From an uncultured Hellea sp. (GTDB lineage Bacteria; Pseudomonadota; Alphaproteobacteria; Caulobacterales; Maricaulaceae): DNA of 64,000 nucleotides. Under the pieces are notes generated by a model. The model was not told the DNA's origin and did not search any database. It worked only from the letters and a program-made list of their open reading frames with translations. The position numbers were made by a program, and so were the translations under genes. The DNA lies in contig CALLMD010000031.1 in NCBI GenBank assembly GCA_938007935.1, positions 62,001-126,000 of the forward strand, written 5' to 3'. Shown piece after piece: positions 40,093 to 50,166 of the stretch (within the stretch, counting starts at the first letter, position 1; each line of letters begins with the position of its first letter).

Positions 40093-40689
40093 CTAGCTCG
40101 CGATTCCTGCGCGCATTTGTAAGGCGAAATGCACGGCAATATCTTCCCCTTTTAAGCGGCCTGACGCATCATACCATGCGTTCAGCCAGTTGAGCGCGCC
40201 CATAAAAAAGAAGACATGCAATCTAGCATCCCCGCTTCTGATAGACCCATCTTTTTGCCCCTCTTTCACGAGACGGATAATTTTACGTTCAATCTTTCCG
40301 CGCCGCGTGAGCACAACCGTTTTGTTTTCAGCCCCTAAACTATTTACATCTGTCAAAAGTGATACACCCGACGCCGTCAGCATTTCTACCAAATCAATAA
40401 AGAGCGCTTCAAGTCTATCAAGAGCAACAATGCCTTTGGGTTTTGAGGCTAAAATCTCATCCATCGCATCATACGCCATAAGGTGGCACTCAAAGAGCAC
40501 CTCTTCCTTATTGCGGACATAATAATAAAGGGCAGCTTTGGTAAGACCAAGCGTTTTAGCAATCTCTGTCATGGACGCGTTGTGATAACCACGCCGCCGA
40601 AAAGCTTGCCCCGCTGCAAGAATAACAGCTTGCCGTTTCGTAGCAAATTGCTTTTCTCTATTGAAGGGTTCTTTGAGCGCTGCATCCAT
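40093..40689 (-). CDS. TetR/AcrR-family transcriptional regulator
   Basis: TKRQAVILAAGQAFRRRGYHNASMTEIAKTLGLTKAALYYYVRNKEEVLFE. Confidence 0.95.
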   Translation of the reverse strand: MDAALKEPFNREKQFATKRQAVILAAGQAFRRRGYHNASMTEIAKTLGLTKAALYYYVRNKEEVLFECHLMAYDAMDEILASKPKGIVALDRLEALFIDLVEMLTASGVSLLTDVNSLGAENKTVVLTRRGKIERKIIRLVKEGQKDGSIRSGDARLHVFFFMGALNWLNAWYDASGRLKGEDIAVHFALQMRAGIAS

Positions 40690-40710
40690 ACACTATTTTC
40701 TTAGCACAAA

Positions 40711-40738
40711 ATAAATTTGACTCAAGAGTCAAATTTAT
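40711..40738. promoter_or_regulatory. 28-bp perfect palindrome ATAAATTTGACTC-AA-GAGTCAAATTTAT, candidate TetR operator
   Basis: 13-bp perfect arms in the divergent tetR/carboxyltransferase intergenic region. Confidence 0.8.
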
Positions 40739-40773
40739 GTATTTAAAGTCAAAATTCATGTGAGTCATAATTC

Positions 40774-42363
40774 ATGCCTAAAATTATCAGTAAGATAAAT
40801 CCTGACAGCCCTGAATTCCGCGCTAATGCTGCGGCCATGCAAGAGCTTGTCGATGACCTGCGCGATAAAGTTGGCAAGATTGCTCTTGGCGGCTCTGAGC
40901 GCTCGCGTGAACGCCATATTGGGCGCGGCAAACTATTGCCAAGAGAACGCGTTGAACGCCTTCTTGATCCCGGCACGCCATTTCTAGAGCTGTCTCAAAT
41001 GGCTGCTTATGAGTGTTATGATGATGATATTCCCAGCGCTGGTATTATCACAGGGATTGGCCGCGTGGCGGGACGCGAGGTTATGATCCTCTGTAATGAC
41101 GCGACCGTCAAAGGCGGCACCTATTTTCCGCTCACCTGTAAAAAACAAACGCGGGCTCAGGAAATTGCACGTGAGAACCGCCTACCCTGTATTTACCTAG
41201 TTGATAGCGGCGGCGGGAACCTGCCTCACCAAGCTGAAATTTTCCCTGATAAAGACATGTTCGGACGGTGCTTTTATAACGAAGCCACAATGTCAGCAGA
41301 TGGCATACCCCAAATCGCAATTGTGATGGGCTCTTGCACGGCGGGTGGGGCCTATGTGCCCGCTATGGCCGATGAAAATGTTATTGTCGCCAATCAAGGC
41401 ACAATCTTTTTAGGTGGTCCTCCCTTGGTGAAAGCGGCGACAAATGAAGACGTCACAGCAGAAGAGCTAGGCGGCGGCTTGCTGCATACATCGGTCTCAG
41501 GCGTTGCCGATCATCTCGCCAGTAATGACGCTCATGCCCTACAGATAGGCCGCCATATCGTCAAAAATCTAGGCCCAGCTAAATATAGCTATGAGCCTAA
41601 CGACGTGGAACCGCCTGCCTATGATGAGGACGAGCTAAATGGCATTGTCCCTAACGACCTGCGCAAGCCCTATGATTGCCGCGAGATTATCGCCCGCATA
41701 GTCGATGGCTCGCGCTTTGATGAGTTTAAAAAACTCTATGGCGATACGCTCGTCACTGGATTTGCTAAAATTCATGGCTACCAAGTCGGCATTCTGGGCA
41801 ATAACGGCGTGCTCTTTTCCGAGAGCGCGATGAAGGGCGCGCATTTTATTGAGCTTTGTGCGCAGCGGAAAATTCCGCTTATATTCCTGCAAAATATCAC
41901 AGGCTTTATGGTCGGCTCCAAAGCCGAAAGCGGCGGCATTGCCAAACATGGCGCTAAGATGGTACACGCTGTTGCGAATGCCAAGGTGCCTAAATTTACC
42001 GTTGTTGTGGGCGGCTCTTACGGGGCGGGTAATTATGGCATGTGCGGGCGAGCTTATTCGCCGCGCCTCATGTTTATGTGGCCCAATGCGCGGATTTCCG
42101 TCATGGGCGGCGAGCAAGCGGCGATGGTCCTCGCCTCTGTGCATCGTGACCGCGAGAAATGGAGCGAGGCAGACCGCGAGGCCTTCATGGCCCCCATCCG
42201 CGAAAAATATGAACGCGAAGGCCATCCTTATTATGCCAGTGCCCGCATCTGGGATGACGGCATAATCGCGCCGACAGATACGCGCCGCGTTTTAGGTCTA
42301 GGCCTAGCCATGGCCGCCAATGCGCCGCTAGAGGAGTCACGCTTTGGCGTGTTTAGAATGTAG
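40774..42363 (+). CDS. Acyl-CoA carboxylase carboxyltransferase (beta) subunit, methylcrotonyl-CoA carboxylase type
   Basis: [77 protein letters not shown]. Confidence 0.94.
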   Translation: MPKIISKINPDSPEFRANAAAMQELVDDLRDKVGKIALGGSERSRERHIGRGKLLPRERVERLLDPGTPFLELSQMAAYECYDDDIPSAGIITGIGRVAGREVMILCNDATVKGGTYFPLTCKKQTRAQEIARENRLPCIYLVDSGGGNLPHQAEIFPDKDMFGRCFYNEATMSADGIPQIAIVMGSCTAGGAYVPAMADENVIVANQGTIFLGGPPLVKAATNEDVTAEELGGGLLHTSVSGVADHLASNDAHALQIGRHIVKNLGPAKYSYEPNDVEPPAYDEDELNGIVPNDLRKPYDCREIIARIVDGSRFDEFKKLYGDTLVTGFAKIHGYQVGILGNNGVLFSESAMKGAHFIELCAQRKIPLIFLQNITGFMVGSKAESGGIAKHGAKMVHAVANAKVPKFTVVVGGSYGAGNYGMCGRAYSPRLMFMWPNARISVMGGEQAAMVLASVHRDREKWSEADREAFMAPIREKYEREGHPYYASARIWDDGIIAPTDTRRVLGLGLAMAANAPLEESRFGVFRM

Positions 42364-42365
42364 TT

Positions 42366-43403
42366 ATGTCAAACAACCGTTTCGACTTTTTACGGCTATT
42401 ATTTGCCAGTGTGGTATTTATTTATCACATTGTGGTCTTGGCCCAATTAAATCTTGGTGAAGCCCAGTGGGCCCAGCTTGCCGAGATATCCATTCAAGGC
42501 TTTTTCGTGATTTCGGGCGCTTTGGTTTACGGCTCATTTATAAGATCGCAGACAACGAAGGTTTATGCCGAGAAACGCATCCGCCGCCTTTTACCTGCTT
42601 ATCTCGTGGTCATCCTCGCGCCATCCGTAATAGCCTTATTTATGACAGGGCACCTAGCCTATATCCTGCGTTATCTCGGTTGGAACAGTGTGTTTCTAAA
42701 CTTCATGCAACCGACACTTCCGGGCTTGTTTGATGGCAATCACATAACCGCCGTCAATGGCTCGCTATGGACGCTGAAAATTGAAGTCTTGTTCTATTTG
42801 ATTTTACCAATTTTGGCATGGATAATTTCCAAAGCGGGGAGTGCTAAATGGTTGCTTTTAGCTGTCATCTACATCACCGCAGAAATCTGGCGACAAAGCT
42901 TGTTCAGCGGGGCGGTATCTTTGCCGGGACATCTCGCATCTTACAACGAACAGCTCTCACGGCAGCTTCCAGGGCAAATGAGCTTCTTCGTGACGGGCAT
43001 GGTGATCTGGATGTTCTGGGATCAAGCTAAGAAAGCCCCAATCTGGCTTTTACCCTTGGGGCTATTGTTCACACTCTTGTCTGTGTTTTTACCTTTATTT
43101 GAGACTTTACGAGCGGCAGGGCTCGGCTTGCTAATTGCCTATATCGCATTCGCCAAGGGGCCAGCGCTGAACGCGGCGCGTTGGGGTGATCTTAGCTATG
43201 GCGTTTATATTACGCATTTCCCGATCATCCAAATGCTGATTGCTCTAGGCGTCTTTGCCGTCAGTCCAATCTTGGGAATTTTAAGTGCCACCGTCTTAGT
43301 GTTCGCCGCCAGTTTTGTCCTGTGGCATGTCATTGAAAAACCGTCTTTGCTACCAAGTTCACATTACCGCCAGAAAGCTGCGGAGAAAAAAGCCCGCGCA
43401 TGA
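42366..43403 (+). CDS. Acyltransferase family 3 (OafA/NodX-like) membrane protein
   Basis: NNRFDFLRLLFASVVFIYHI and multiple TM helices; GVYITHFPIIQMLI. Confidence 0.93.
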   Translation: MSNNRFDFLRLLFASVVFIYHIVVLAQLNLGEAQWAQLAEISIQGFFVISGALVYGSFIRSQTTKVYAEKRIRRLLPAYLVVILAPSVIALFMTGHLAYILRYLGWNSVFLNFMQPTLPGLFDGNHITAVNGSLWTLKIEVLFYLILPILAWIISKAGSAKWLLLAVIYITAEIWRQSLFSGAVSLPGHLASYNEQLSRQLPGQMSFFVTGMVIWMFWDQAKKAPIWLLPLGLLFTLLSVFLPLFETLRAAGLGLLIAYIAFAKGPALNAARWGDLSYGVYITHFPIIQMLIALGVFAVSPILGILSATVLVFAASFVLWHVIEKPSLLPSSHYRQKAAEKKARA

Positions 43404-45409
43404 CAAAAAAGATCAAAAAAATTCTGATAGCCAATCGCGGCGAGATTGCGTGCCGTGTCATGAAGACCGCGCGCAAAATGGATATTGCGACTGTTGCTGT
43501 TTATTCTGATGCTGACCGGAAAGCGCTGCATGTGCGCATGGCGGATGAAACCGTGCATATCGGCCCCTCCCCCGCCATAGAGAGCTATCTCGTTATTGAT
43601 AAAATCATAAATGCGGCCAAAGAGACGGGCGCAGATGCTATCCACCCCGGCTATGGGTTTCTGTCTGAAAATCCTGATTTTGTACGGGCCTGCGAAAAAG
43701 CCAAGATCACTTTTATTGGCCCGAGCGCGCAGTCAATGGAAGCTATGGGCCTTAAAGACGCCGCGAAAGCCTTAATGGATAAGGCAGGCGTGCCGATTAC
43801 CCCCGGCTATCACGGGAAAGATCAAGACCCGAAACTGCTTAAAGCCAAAGCGGGCATGATTGGCTATCCCGTCCTGATTAAGGCCGTGGCGGGTGGCGGC
43901 GGAAAAGGGATGCGCAAGGTCGAAGCCGAGGCGGATTTCGATGCCATGCTGGCCTCTTGTCAGCGCGAAGCTAAATCGAGCTTTGGTAATGACGATGTCT
44001 TGATTGAAAAATACATTCAAAGCCCGCGCCATATTGAAGTGCAGGTCTTTGGCGATACACATGGCAATGTCGTGCATATGTTTGAGCGCGATTGCTCGCT
44101 CCAGCGCCGCCACCAAAAAGTCATCGAAGAAGCCCCTGCCCCTGGCATGACCGAGGCCGTACGCAAAGCCATGACCGATGCCGCCATAGAGGCCGCCAAG
44201 GCCGTGAACTATATCGGCGCAGGCACAGTTGAATTTATCGTCGATGGGTCAGGAAAGCTGCGCAAAGACGGCTTCTGGTTCATGGAAATGAATACAAGAC
44301 TGCAAGTCGAACATCCCGTGACCGAAATGATTACGGGACAAGATTTGGTCGAGCTACAAATCCGTGTCGCGCAGGGTGAGAAACTTCCCAAGCAGAAAGA
44401 CATTAAGATGGAAGGTCACGCGGTTGAAGCGAGGCTTTATGCCGAAGATCCAAACCGCGATTTCATTCCAACGGCTGGTGATATCATTTACATGAATGAT
44501 GATTTAGGCATTTTTGAAGATGGCGGTTTTCGTATCGATACTGGGTATGACCATCGAATGGACGTCTCCGTTTTCTATGACCCAATGATACTTAAGGTCA
44601 TTGGTTATGGGGATAAAAGACAGGATGCTATTGATCATACCGATATAGGAATTGGTAGTGTAGAGGTTTATCCAGTTATAACGAATGCTTCTTTTTTATT
44701 GAATTGTCTCAATCATAAAGAATTTGAAAATGGTAACATATCCACTTCTTTCATTGAACAACATAGCTCTCAGTTAATTCCATTTCCAATTCGAGATTGT
44801 GACGAAATTTTTGCTTTGGCAGCAATTAAATTAGATAGAGCTGCCGAAGAAAAAATAACAACACCTTTTGGAGAAATCGAAGGATGGAGACTTAATTTAA
44901 AGCCTCAAAATATCTGGCGGTTTCAAAGAGAAGATCAAATTATAACGGTTAATTTAATTCGCCAAGAACGATACTTTGCAAAAGTATCGATAAATGAGCA
45001 AGAACCTATATCAATCAGCCTAGATTCAGATCAAACAATAACGAATACACAAGAGGCATTGAAAAACTTCACGGTTTGGGATTATAAAATTAAAGACGAC
45101 TACGTGAGTATGCATGCCAATGGCGTATTTGCTCAGGTTAAAATGTATAATCCATCATCTGACTTAATATCCACCTCATCCAACGCCCTCACCGCGCCCA
45201 TGCCGGGTAAAATCATTGCCGTAAATGCTAAAGCTGGCGATAGCGTCAAAGCTGGCGACCCACTCATTGTCATGGAAGCGATGAAAATGGAAATGACGCT
45301 TGAGGCGCCGCGTGACGGCATGGTGGCAGAGGTCACGGCGCAGGTCGATGCTTTGGTCACTGACGGTGAAATGCTATTAAGTTTAGAAGAGATTGAGAAA
45401 GATAAATAA
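43400..45409 (+). CDS. Acyl-CoA carboxylase biotin carboxylase/BCCP (alpha) subunit, methylcrotonyl-CoA carboxylase type
   Basis: KKILIANRGEIACRVMKTARKM, HPGYGFLSENPDF, GGGGKGMRKV, EMNTRLQVEHPVTEMITG, biotinyl motif VMEAMKMEM. Confidence 0.95.
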   Translation: MTKKIKKILIANRGEIACRVMKTARKMDIATVAVYSDADRKALHVRMADETVHIGPSPAIESYLVIDKIINAAKETGADAIHPGYGFLSENPDFVRACEKAKITFIGPSAQSMEAMGLKDAAKALMDKAGVPITPGYHGKDQDPKLLKAKAGMIGYPVLIKAVAGGGGKGMRKVEAEADFDAMLASCQREAKSSFGNDDVLIEKYIQSPRHIEVQVFGDTHGNVVHMFERDCSLQRRHQKVIEEAPAPGMTEAVRKAMTDAAIEAAKAVNYIGAGTVEFIVDGSGKLRKDGFWFMEMNTRLQVEHPVTEMITGQDLVELQIRVAQGEKLPKQKDIKMEGHAVEARLYAEDPNRDFIPTAGDIIYMNDDLGIFEDGGFRIDTGYDHRMDVSVFYDPMILKVIGYGDKRQDAIDHTDIGIGSVEVYPVITNASFLLNCLNHKEFENGNISTSFIEQHSSQLIPFPIRDCDEIFALAAIKLDRAAEEKITTPFGEIEGWRLNLKPQNIWRFQREDQIITVNLIRQERYFAKVSINEQEPISISLDSDQTITNTQEALKNFTVWDYKIKDDYVSMHANGVFAQVKMYNPSSDLISTSSNALTAPMPGKIIAVNAKAGDSVKAGDPLIVMEAMKMEMTLEAPRDGMVAEVTAQVDALVTDGEMLLSLEEIEKDK

Positions 45410-45534
45410 TGCACGTCATTCCGTCGTGTCTCAAAGAGACAAACGCGGTTTGCATGGAGGCGCTATTATTAAATATGGGCACGGGGCGCGGGCTTTGCCG
45501 CGCGTCGGTGTGACAGCGAATAGAAAGACCTATT

Positions 45535-46704
45535 ATGACAACATCCTACCCCACCTTGCAATTCGGACATTCCGACGAAACGCAAATGATACGCGAGAGC
45601 GTCTATGCCTTTGCGCAAGAACATATCGCGCCCATTGCCGCCGATATTGACAAAGACAATAAATTCCCGCGCCATCTCTGGCCGATGATGGGCGAGCTTG
45701 GTCTGCATGGTATTACCGTGTCGGAAGAGGATGGCGGGGCGGGTCTTGGTTATCTACAACACACAATTGCTCTCGAAGAAATTAGCCGCGCAAGCGCCTC
45801 TGTGGGGCTGTCTTACGGCGCGCATTCTAATCTGTGTATCAATCAACTGCGCCGTTGGGGTAATGCCGAGCAAAAGGCCAAATACCTTCCTAAACTTATT
45901 AGCGGCGAACATGTCGGCTCGCTCGCCATGAGTGAACCTAGCGCTGGCTCTGATGTCGTGTCGATGAAGCTTAAGGCCGAAGGCGCGCAAGGGGGTTATT
46001 TGCTCAACGGCAATAAGATGTGGATCACCAATGCCCCCGAAGCGGATACATTGTTTGTTTATGCCAAGACCGACCCCACTGGCGGTTCCAAGGGCATTAC
46101 CGCCTTTATCATCACGCCTGATATGGAAGGCTTCTCCACCGCGCAAAAACTCGACAAGCTGGGCATGCGCGGCTCTGACACTTGCGAGCTTGTTTTTGAA
46201 GACTGTTTTGTCTCGGATGAAAATGTCGTGGGCGAAATCGGCCAAGGCGCAGAAATCCTCATGAGCGGCCTTGATTATGAACGCGTTGTCCTCTCAGGCC
46301 TTAGCGTCGGTATCATGCAAGCCTGCCTTGATGTGGTTTTGCCCTATATTCATGAGCGCAAACAATTTGGAAAACCCATTGGCACGTTCCAGCTTATGCA
46401 GGGCAAACTCGCCGATATGTATGTTACGCTTTCCACCGCGCGCTCTTATGTTTACGCCGTCGCGGCCGCATGTGATCGCGGCGAGACGACACGTAAAGAC
46501 GCGGCGGGCTGTATTTTATATGCGGCCGAAAAATCAACTCAGATGGCGTCTGATGCCATCCAAATGCTCGGCGGGATGGGCTATATTAATGAGAGCCCGA
46601 CAGGCCGCCTCTGGCGTGATGCCAAGCTGATGGAAATTGGCGCGGGCACATCTGAAATCCGCCGCTGGCTCATTGGCCGCGAGCTTTTCGGGGAGACTAC
46701 GTAA
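45535..46704 (+). CDS. Acyl-CoA dehydrogenase, isovaleryl-CoA dehydrogenase type
   Basis: [82 protein letters not shown]. Confidence 0.94.
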   Translation: MTTSYPTLQFGHSDETQMIRESVYAFAQEHIAPIAADIDKDNKFPRHLWPMMGELGLHGITVSEEDGGAGLGYLQHTIALEEISRASASVGLSYGAHSNLCINQLRRWGNAEQKAKYLPKLISGEHVGSLAMSEPSAGSDVVSMKLKAEGAQGGYLLNGNKMWITNAPEADTLFVYAKTDPTGGSKGITAFIITPDMEGFSTAQKLDKLGMRGSDTCELVFEDCFVSDENVVGEIGQGAEILMSGLDYERVVLSGLSVGIMQACLDVVLPYIHERKQFGKPIGTFQLMQGKLADMYVTLSTARSYVYAVAAACDRGETTRKDAAGCILYAAEKSTQMASDAIQMLGGMGYINESPTGRLWRDAKLMEIGAGTSEIRRWLIGRELFGETT

Positions 46705-47162
46705 TGTCAGGCAAGTGGTTTGATGAGTTAGAAATAGGTCAACTATTTCAACACCCTATACGCCGTACCTTAACCGAGACAGATAATATCCTCTTCACAT
46801 CCATGACCCATAATCCCGCGCAATTACACCTTGATGCGGAATATTGTAAGAATGAGACTGAGTTCGGTCGGCCCCTCATCAATAGCTATTTCACACTTGG
46901 ATTGGTAGTGGGCATATCAGTCGGTGATACCACGCTCGGCACAGCTGTAGCCAATCTAGGCACAGACAAAGTCCGCTTCCCTGCGCCTTTATTTCCAGGC
47001 GATACAATACGCGTAGAAACAGAAGTTAAAGCCCTACGAGAGTCAAAGTCACGCCCAACACAAGGCATCGTCACCTTCGAACATCGCGCTTATAATCAAA
47101 GAGATGAGCTGGTTTGCATTTGCCAGCGCACAGGTTTACAGCACAAAAATCCGTCTACATAA
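46704..47162 (+). CDS. MaoC-family dehydratase
   Basis: FDELEIGQLFQHPIRRTLTETDNILFTSMTHNPAQLHLDAEYCKNETEFGRPLINSYFT. Confidence 0.93.
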   Translation: MSGKWFDELEIGQLFQHPIRRTLTETDNILFTSMTHNPAQLHLDAEYCKNETEFGRPLINSYFTLGLVVGISVGDTTLGTAVANLGTDKVRFPAPLFPGDTIRVETEVKALRESKSRPTQGIVTFEHRAYNQRDELVCICQRTGLQHKNPST

Positions 47163-47231
47163 GTACATCAAATCACTTGTTCATCATTGACGCGCAAGGT
47201 AAGGCTCCATTTCGATATAAATGGACCCAAA

Positions 47232-49079
47232 ATGAAAATTGCAAATTTCATATCTCTCATTGGCTTGGCGGTGTCATTGCCAAGCCTAGCGATGGCTCAA
47301 TCACCTACACAAGATATTATACCCAGAACAGCCGCATTTTGTCCAAATGGAACGGTCATAATCGTTGATGATATTCGCCAGTGCCGTATTGATGATACGC
47401 TGGACACTTTAATCGCTGACTTTGAACAGGCCGAAATACAGGGTAATCCAATAGCCGCTGGGCAAGAAGGTGACCGCGCGGCCTTACGTAAACTGCCTGA
47501 TGTATCGCCAGAAGGTGCCAAAAATTATCAAGCCATTACCACAGAATTTATTCGCCGTCACAGCGCGCTCTCAACACGGCCAATGTCTGGCGAAAAGCGG
47601 CTTAATTACGATTTGCTAGGCTTCGTCCTAAAGCAACGTCAAAGACTGATGCCTTTTGATCAAGCCCGTATTCCCTTTACGAATGATAGTGGTTTCTTCA
47701 ATCAAATGAGCTACATTTCACGGCAAACAAATTTTGCAATTATGGATGATTATGAGGCCTATGCAGCGCGTCTCTCTCAGCTTCCTTTAAACTTTGCCCA
47801 ACACAAAGCCAATATGCGGCGCGGTATTAAGACCAATATGACGGCCTCAGCTGAAATTATACCCGGCATTATAGAAATGGTGAAAAAGCTCGGCGCAGGA
47901 GACGCGAAAGATCACAGCTTCTTTGCGCCATTTAAGACATATCCCGACACAATAAGCGAAGAAGACCAAACGCGTCTGACAGCTTTGGGCGAAGCGGTGA
48001 TGAATAGCTCGGTCCTACCCGCTTACAAAGATTTAGAAAGATTTCTTGTCTCGGAATATTTGCCTAAAGCCCGCTCAACAGTCGGTATTGGCACAACAAC
48101 AGAAGGCCGCGAATATTACCGTGCCTTGGTTCGTTATTTTACCACGCTGGATATGTCCCCTGACGAGGTTCATGAGTTAGGCCTGCGCGAAGTCGCGCGC
48201 ATTCGCGCCGAAATGGACACAATCATTAGGGAGTTGAACTTTGACGGTAGCTTTGCTGATTTCTTAAATTTCCTACGCACCGACCCACAATTTTACGCCA
48301 CCTCCGAAGAGCAATTACTCAAAGAAGCCGCATGGCTGGCCAAACAAATTGACGGCAAAATGCCTGAATTCTTTGGTACGCTGCCGCGCTTACCTTACGG
48401 CGTTATGGCTGTGCCCGCCGAGATTGCGCCTAATTATACGACAGGGCGTTATTGGGGCGGCAATCCAGAACAGCACCGTGCGGGTAATTACGTTGTCAAC
48501 ACCTATGACCTTAAACAGCGCCCCCTTTACAATCTGCCCGCTTTAACGGCGCATGAAGGCGTTCCAGGACATCATCACCAGATTGCGCTGGGACAAGAGC
48601 TTAAAAACGTCTCCCGCTTTCGGCAAAGTCTCTATCCAAATGCTTTTGGCGAGGGATGGGGGCTTTACGCTGAAAAGCTCGCGGGTGAGATGGGAATTTA
48701 TAAAACGCCTTATGAGAAATTTGGACAACTGACCTATGAAATGTGGCGGGCCTGCCGTCTTGTTGTCGATACGGGCATGCACTGGAAAGGCTGGACGAGA
48801 GAGCAAGCAGAGGCCTGTTTTTTTGAAAACTCTGCTCTTGCCCCGCATAATATCAAAACAGAGGTCGAACGCTATATAAGCTGGCCCGGTCAAGCCCTGG
48901 CTTATAAAATCGGCGAGCTTAAAATCATTGAGCTTCGTGAGCGGGCAACACAAATCTTGGGTCACAAATTTGACCTTCGAAGCTTTCATGATGTTATTTT
49001 GAAAGATGGCGGCATGCCGCTGGACTTACTCGAAGTAAAAATAGACCGCTGGATTTTCGAAGAAAATTCCAAACCTTAA
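47232..49079 (+). CDS. Secreted DUF885 family protein
   Basis: Signal peptide MKIANFISLIGLAVSLPSLAMAQ at the internal ATG 47232; HEGVPGHHHQIALGQEL and GEGWGLYAEKL motifs. Confidence 0.93.
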   Translation: MKIANFISLIGLAVSLPSLAMAQSPTQDIIPRTAAFCPNGTVIIVDDIRQCRIDDTLDTLIADFEQAEIQGNPIAAGQEGDRAALRKLPDVSPEGAKNYQAITTEFIRRHSALSTRPMSGEKRLNYDLLGFVLKQRQRLMPFDQARIPFTNDSGFFNQMSYISRQTNFAIMDDYEAYAARLSQLPLNFAQHKANMRRGIKTNMTASAEIIPGIIEMVKKLGAGDAKDHSFFAPFKTYPDTISEEDQTRLTALGEAVMNSSVLPAYKDLERFLVSEYLPKARSTVGIGTTTEGREYYRALVRYFTTLDMSPDEVHELGLREVARIRAEMDTIIRELNFDGSFADFLNFLRTDPQFYATSEEQLLKEAAWLAKQIDGKMPEFFGTLPRLPYGVMAVPAEIAPNYTTGRYWGGNPEQHRAGNYVVNTYDLKQRPLYNLPALTAHEGVPGHHHQIALGQELKNVSRFRQSLYPNAFGEGWGLYAEKLAGEMGIYKTPYEKFGQLTYEMWRACRLVVDTGMHWKGWTREQAEACFFENSALAPHNIKTEVERYISWPGQALAYKIGELKIIELRERATQILGHKFDLRSFHDVILKDGGMPLDLLEVKIDRWIFEENSKP

Positions 49080-49094
49080 GGTATTGCATAAAAA

Positions 49095-49118
49095 AATCCC
49101 GGCTCAGAGGCCGGGATT
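49095..49118 (-). terminator. Rho-independent terminator AATCCCGGC-TCAGAG-GCCGGGATT plus T-run on the reverse strand
   Basis: 9-bp perfect stem read directly, located 3' of the 49145-49981 gene. Confidence 0.88.
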
Positions 49119-49144
49119 GATTAAATCATGAAGATTTTCTGTGC

Positions 49145-49981
49145 TTAGAAACGATATCTACCACGCAGCATGACCGGAATAGATGTCCGGCTTCCGCCAT
49201 TATTTGTTCCAGCAAGGGGTGTTCCCTCAAGTCCATTCGCAGAACGTGGGCCCTGTGTATAGCGGATACCAGATTCAAGCGCGATAGTCGCATGGCGCGC
49301 AATTGGTGTTTCCACGCCAACAAGACCTGCAGCTGAACCAACCCAGCCACTTCTATAGAAAGGTACATCAGTTGCCGAGAAAGCTGTGCCGCCAAGACGC
49401 GCGCCTTCGATATTAATATCATCAAGATGCGTAGCGCCCAGCTTACCTTCAACATATGGACGAATATTACCAATAAGCGGACCACGGCGCGGCGCGAAAT
49501 ACTGACGTAAACCAACTTCAGCACCATAAGACTTATAATCAGACAATGCGCCCGTTAGGTTTTGAGCTCCAACGGTACCCCAATTCAATGCACCTTCACT
49601 TTTAGCCTGCTCATAATGAACATTACCTGTGAGTTTACGGTTTGGGCTCAATGCATATGATCCCCCGATTTCACCGCGAACGCCCGGCTTATAGGCTTGC
49701 TTAAAGCTTACGTTATTAATATCGGCGATGGTGCCCGCATTTGTGCGATCACCTGTTATGGCTTTGCCGCCGACATTGATCGTTGGACCAAGTGCAGCTT
49801 CAAGATTCCAACGACTCAAACATTTGCCAGAATTACAGCCGCTTGTTGCCTTTGGTTGATAGTTATAATTGCCATAATTCGCATTATGATTATAGCTCTT
49901 GTAATTATTATTGCTTCCCAGCCCTAACCAAGAACATCCTGATAGCGCGATTGCTGACACGCCTAAGATTAAGATACGCAT
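49145..49981 (-). CDS. Lipobox-bearing outer-membrane beta-barrel-like protein (paralogue 1)
   Basis: MRILILGVSAIALSGCSWLGLG; C-terminal ATIALESGIRYTQ...IPVMLRGRYRF; shared pattern with the next two genes. Start at the internal Met 49981 preferred. Confidence 0.78.
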   Translation of the reverse strand: MRILILGVSAIALSGCSWLGLGSNNNYKSYNHNANYGNYNYQPKATSGCNSGKCLSRWNLEAALGPTINVGGKAITGDRTNAGTIADINNVSFKQAYKPGVRGEIGGSYALSPNRKLTGNVHYEQAKSEGALNWGTVGAQNLTGALSDYKSYGAEVGLRQYFAPRRGPLIGNIRPYVEGKLGATHLDDINIEGARLGGTAFSATDVPFYRSGWVGSAAGLVGVETPIARHATIALESGIRYTQGPRSANGLEGTPLAGTNNGGSRTSIPVMLRGRYRF

Positions 49982-50111
49982 AGTTCCATTCCCTGTTGTT
50001 TCGAATTGGTACAAATGCCACCAACTCCAGTATTGAACGTTTCCGTTGCAACAAATGGACCAATTCGATTTTATGGGAATGTTCTCTATAGGAACTTCCT
50101 AAACATATAAG

Positions 50112-50139
50112 AAAACCCGGGCGATTAAACCCGGGTTTT
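50112..50139. terminator. Bidirectional terminator hairpin AAAACCCGGG-CGATTAAA-CCCGGGTTTT
   Basis: 10-bp perfect stem, 3' of the 50167-51480 gene. Confidence 0.85.
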
Positions 50140-50166
50140 TGATGTTATAGTTAATTTTCGCTTAAG

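Noticed and set aside
45410-45534. GC-rich hairpin (GCGCGG...CCGCGC) upstream of the acyl-CoA dehydrogenase gene as a riboswitch or attenuator
   Set aside because: Only a 6-bp stem with no T-run or leader peptide that I can support.
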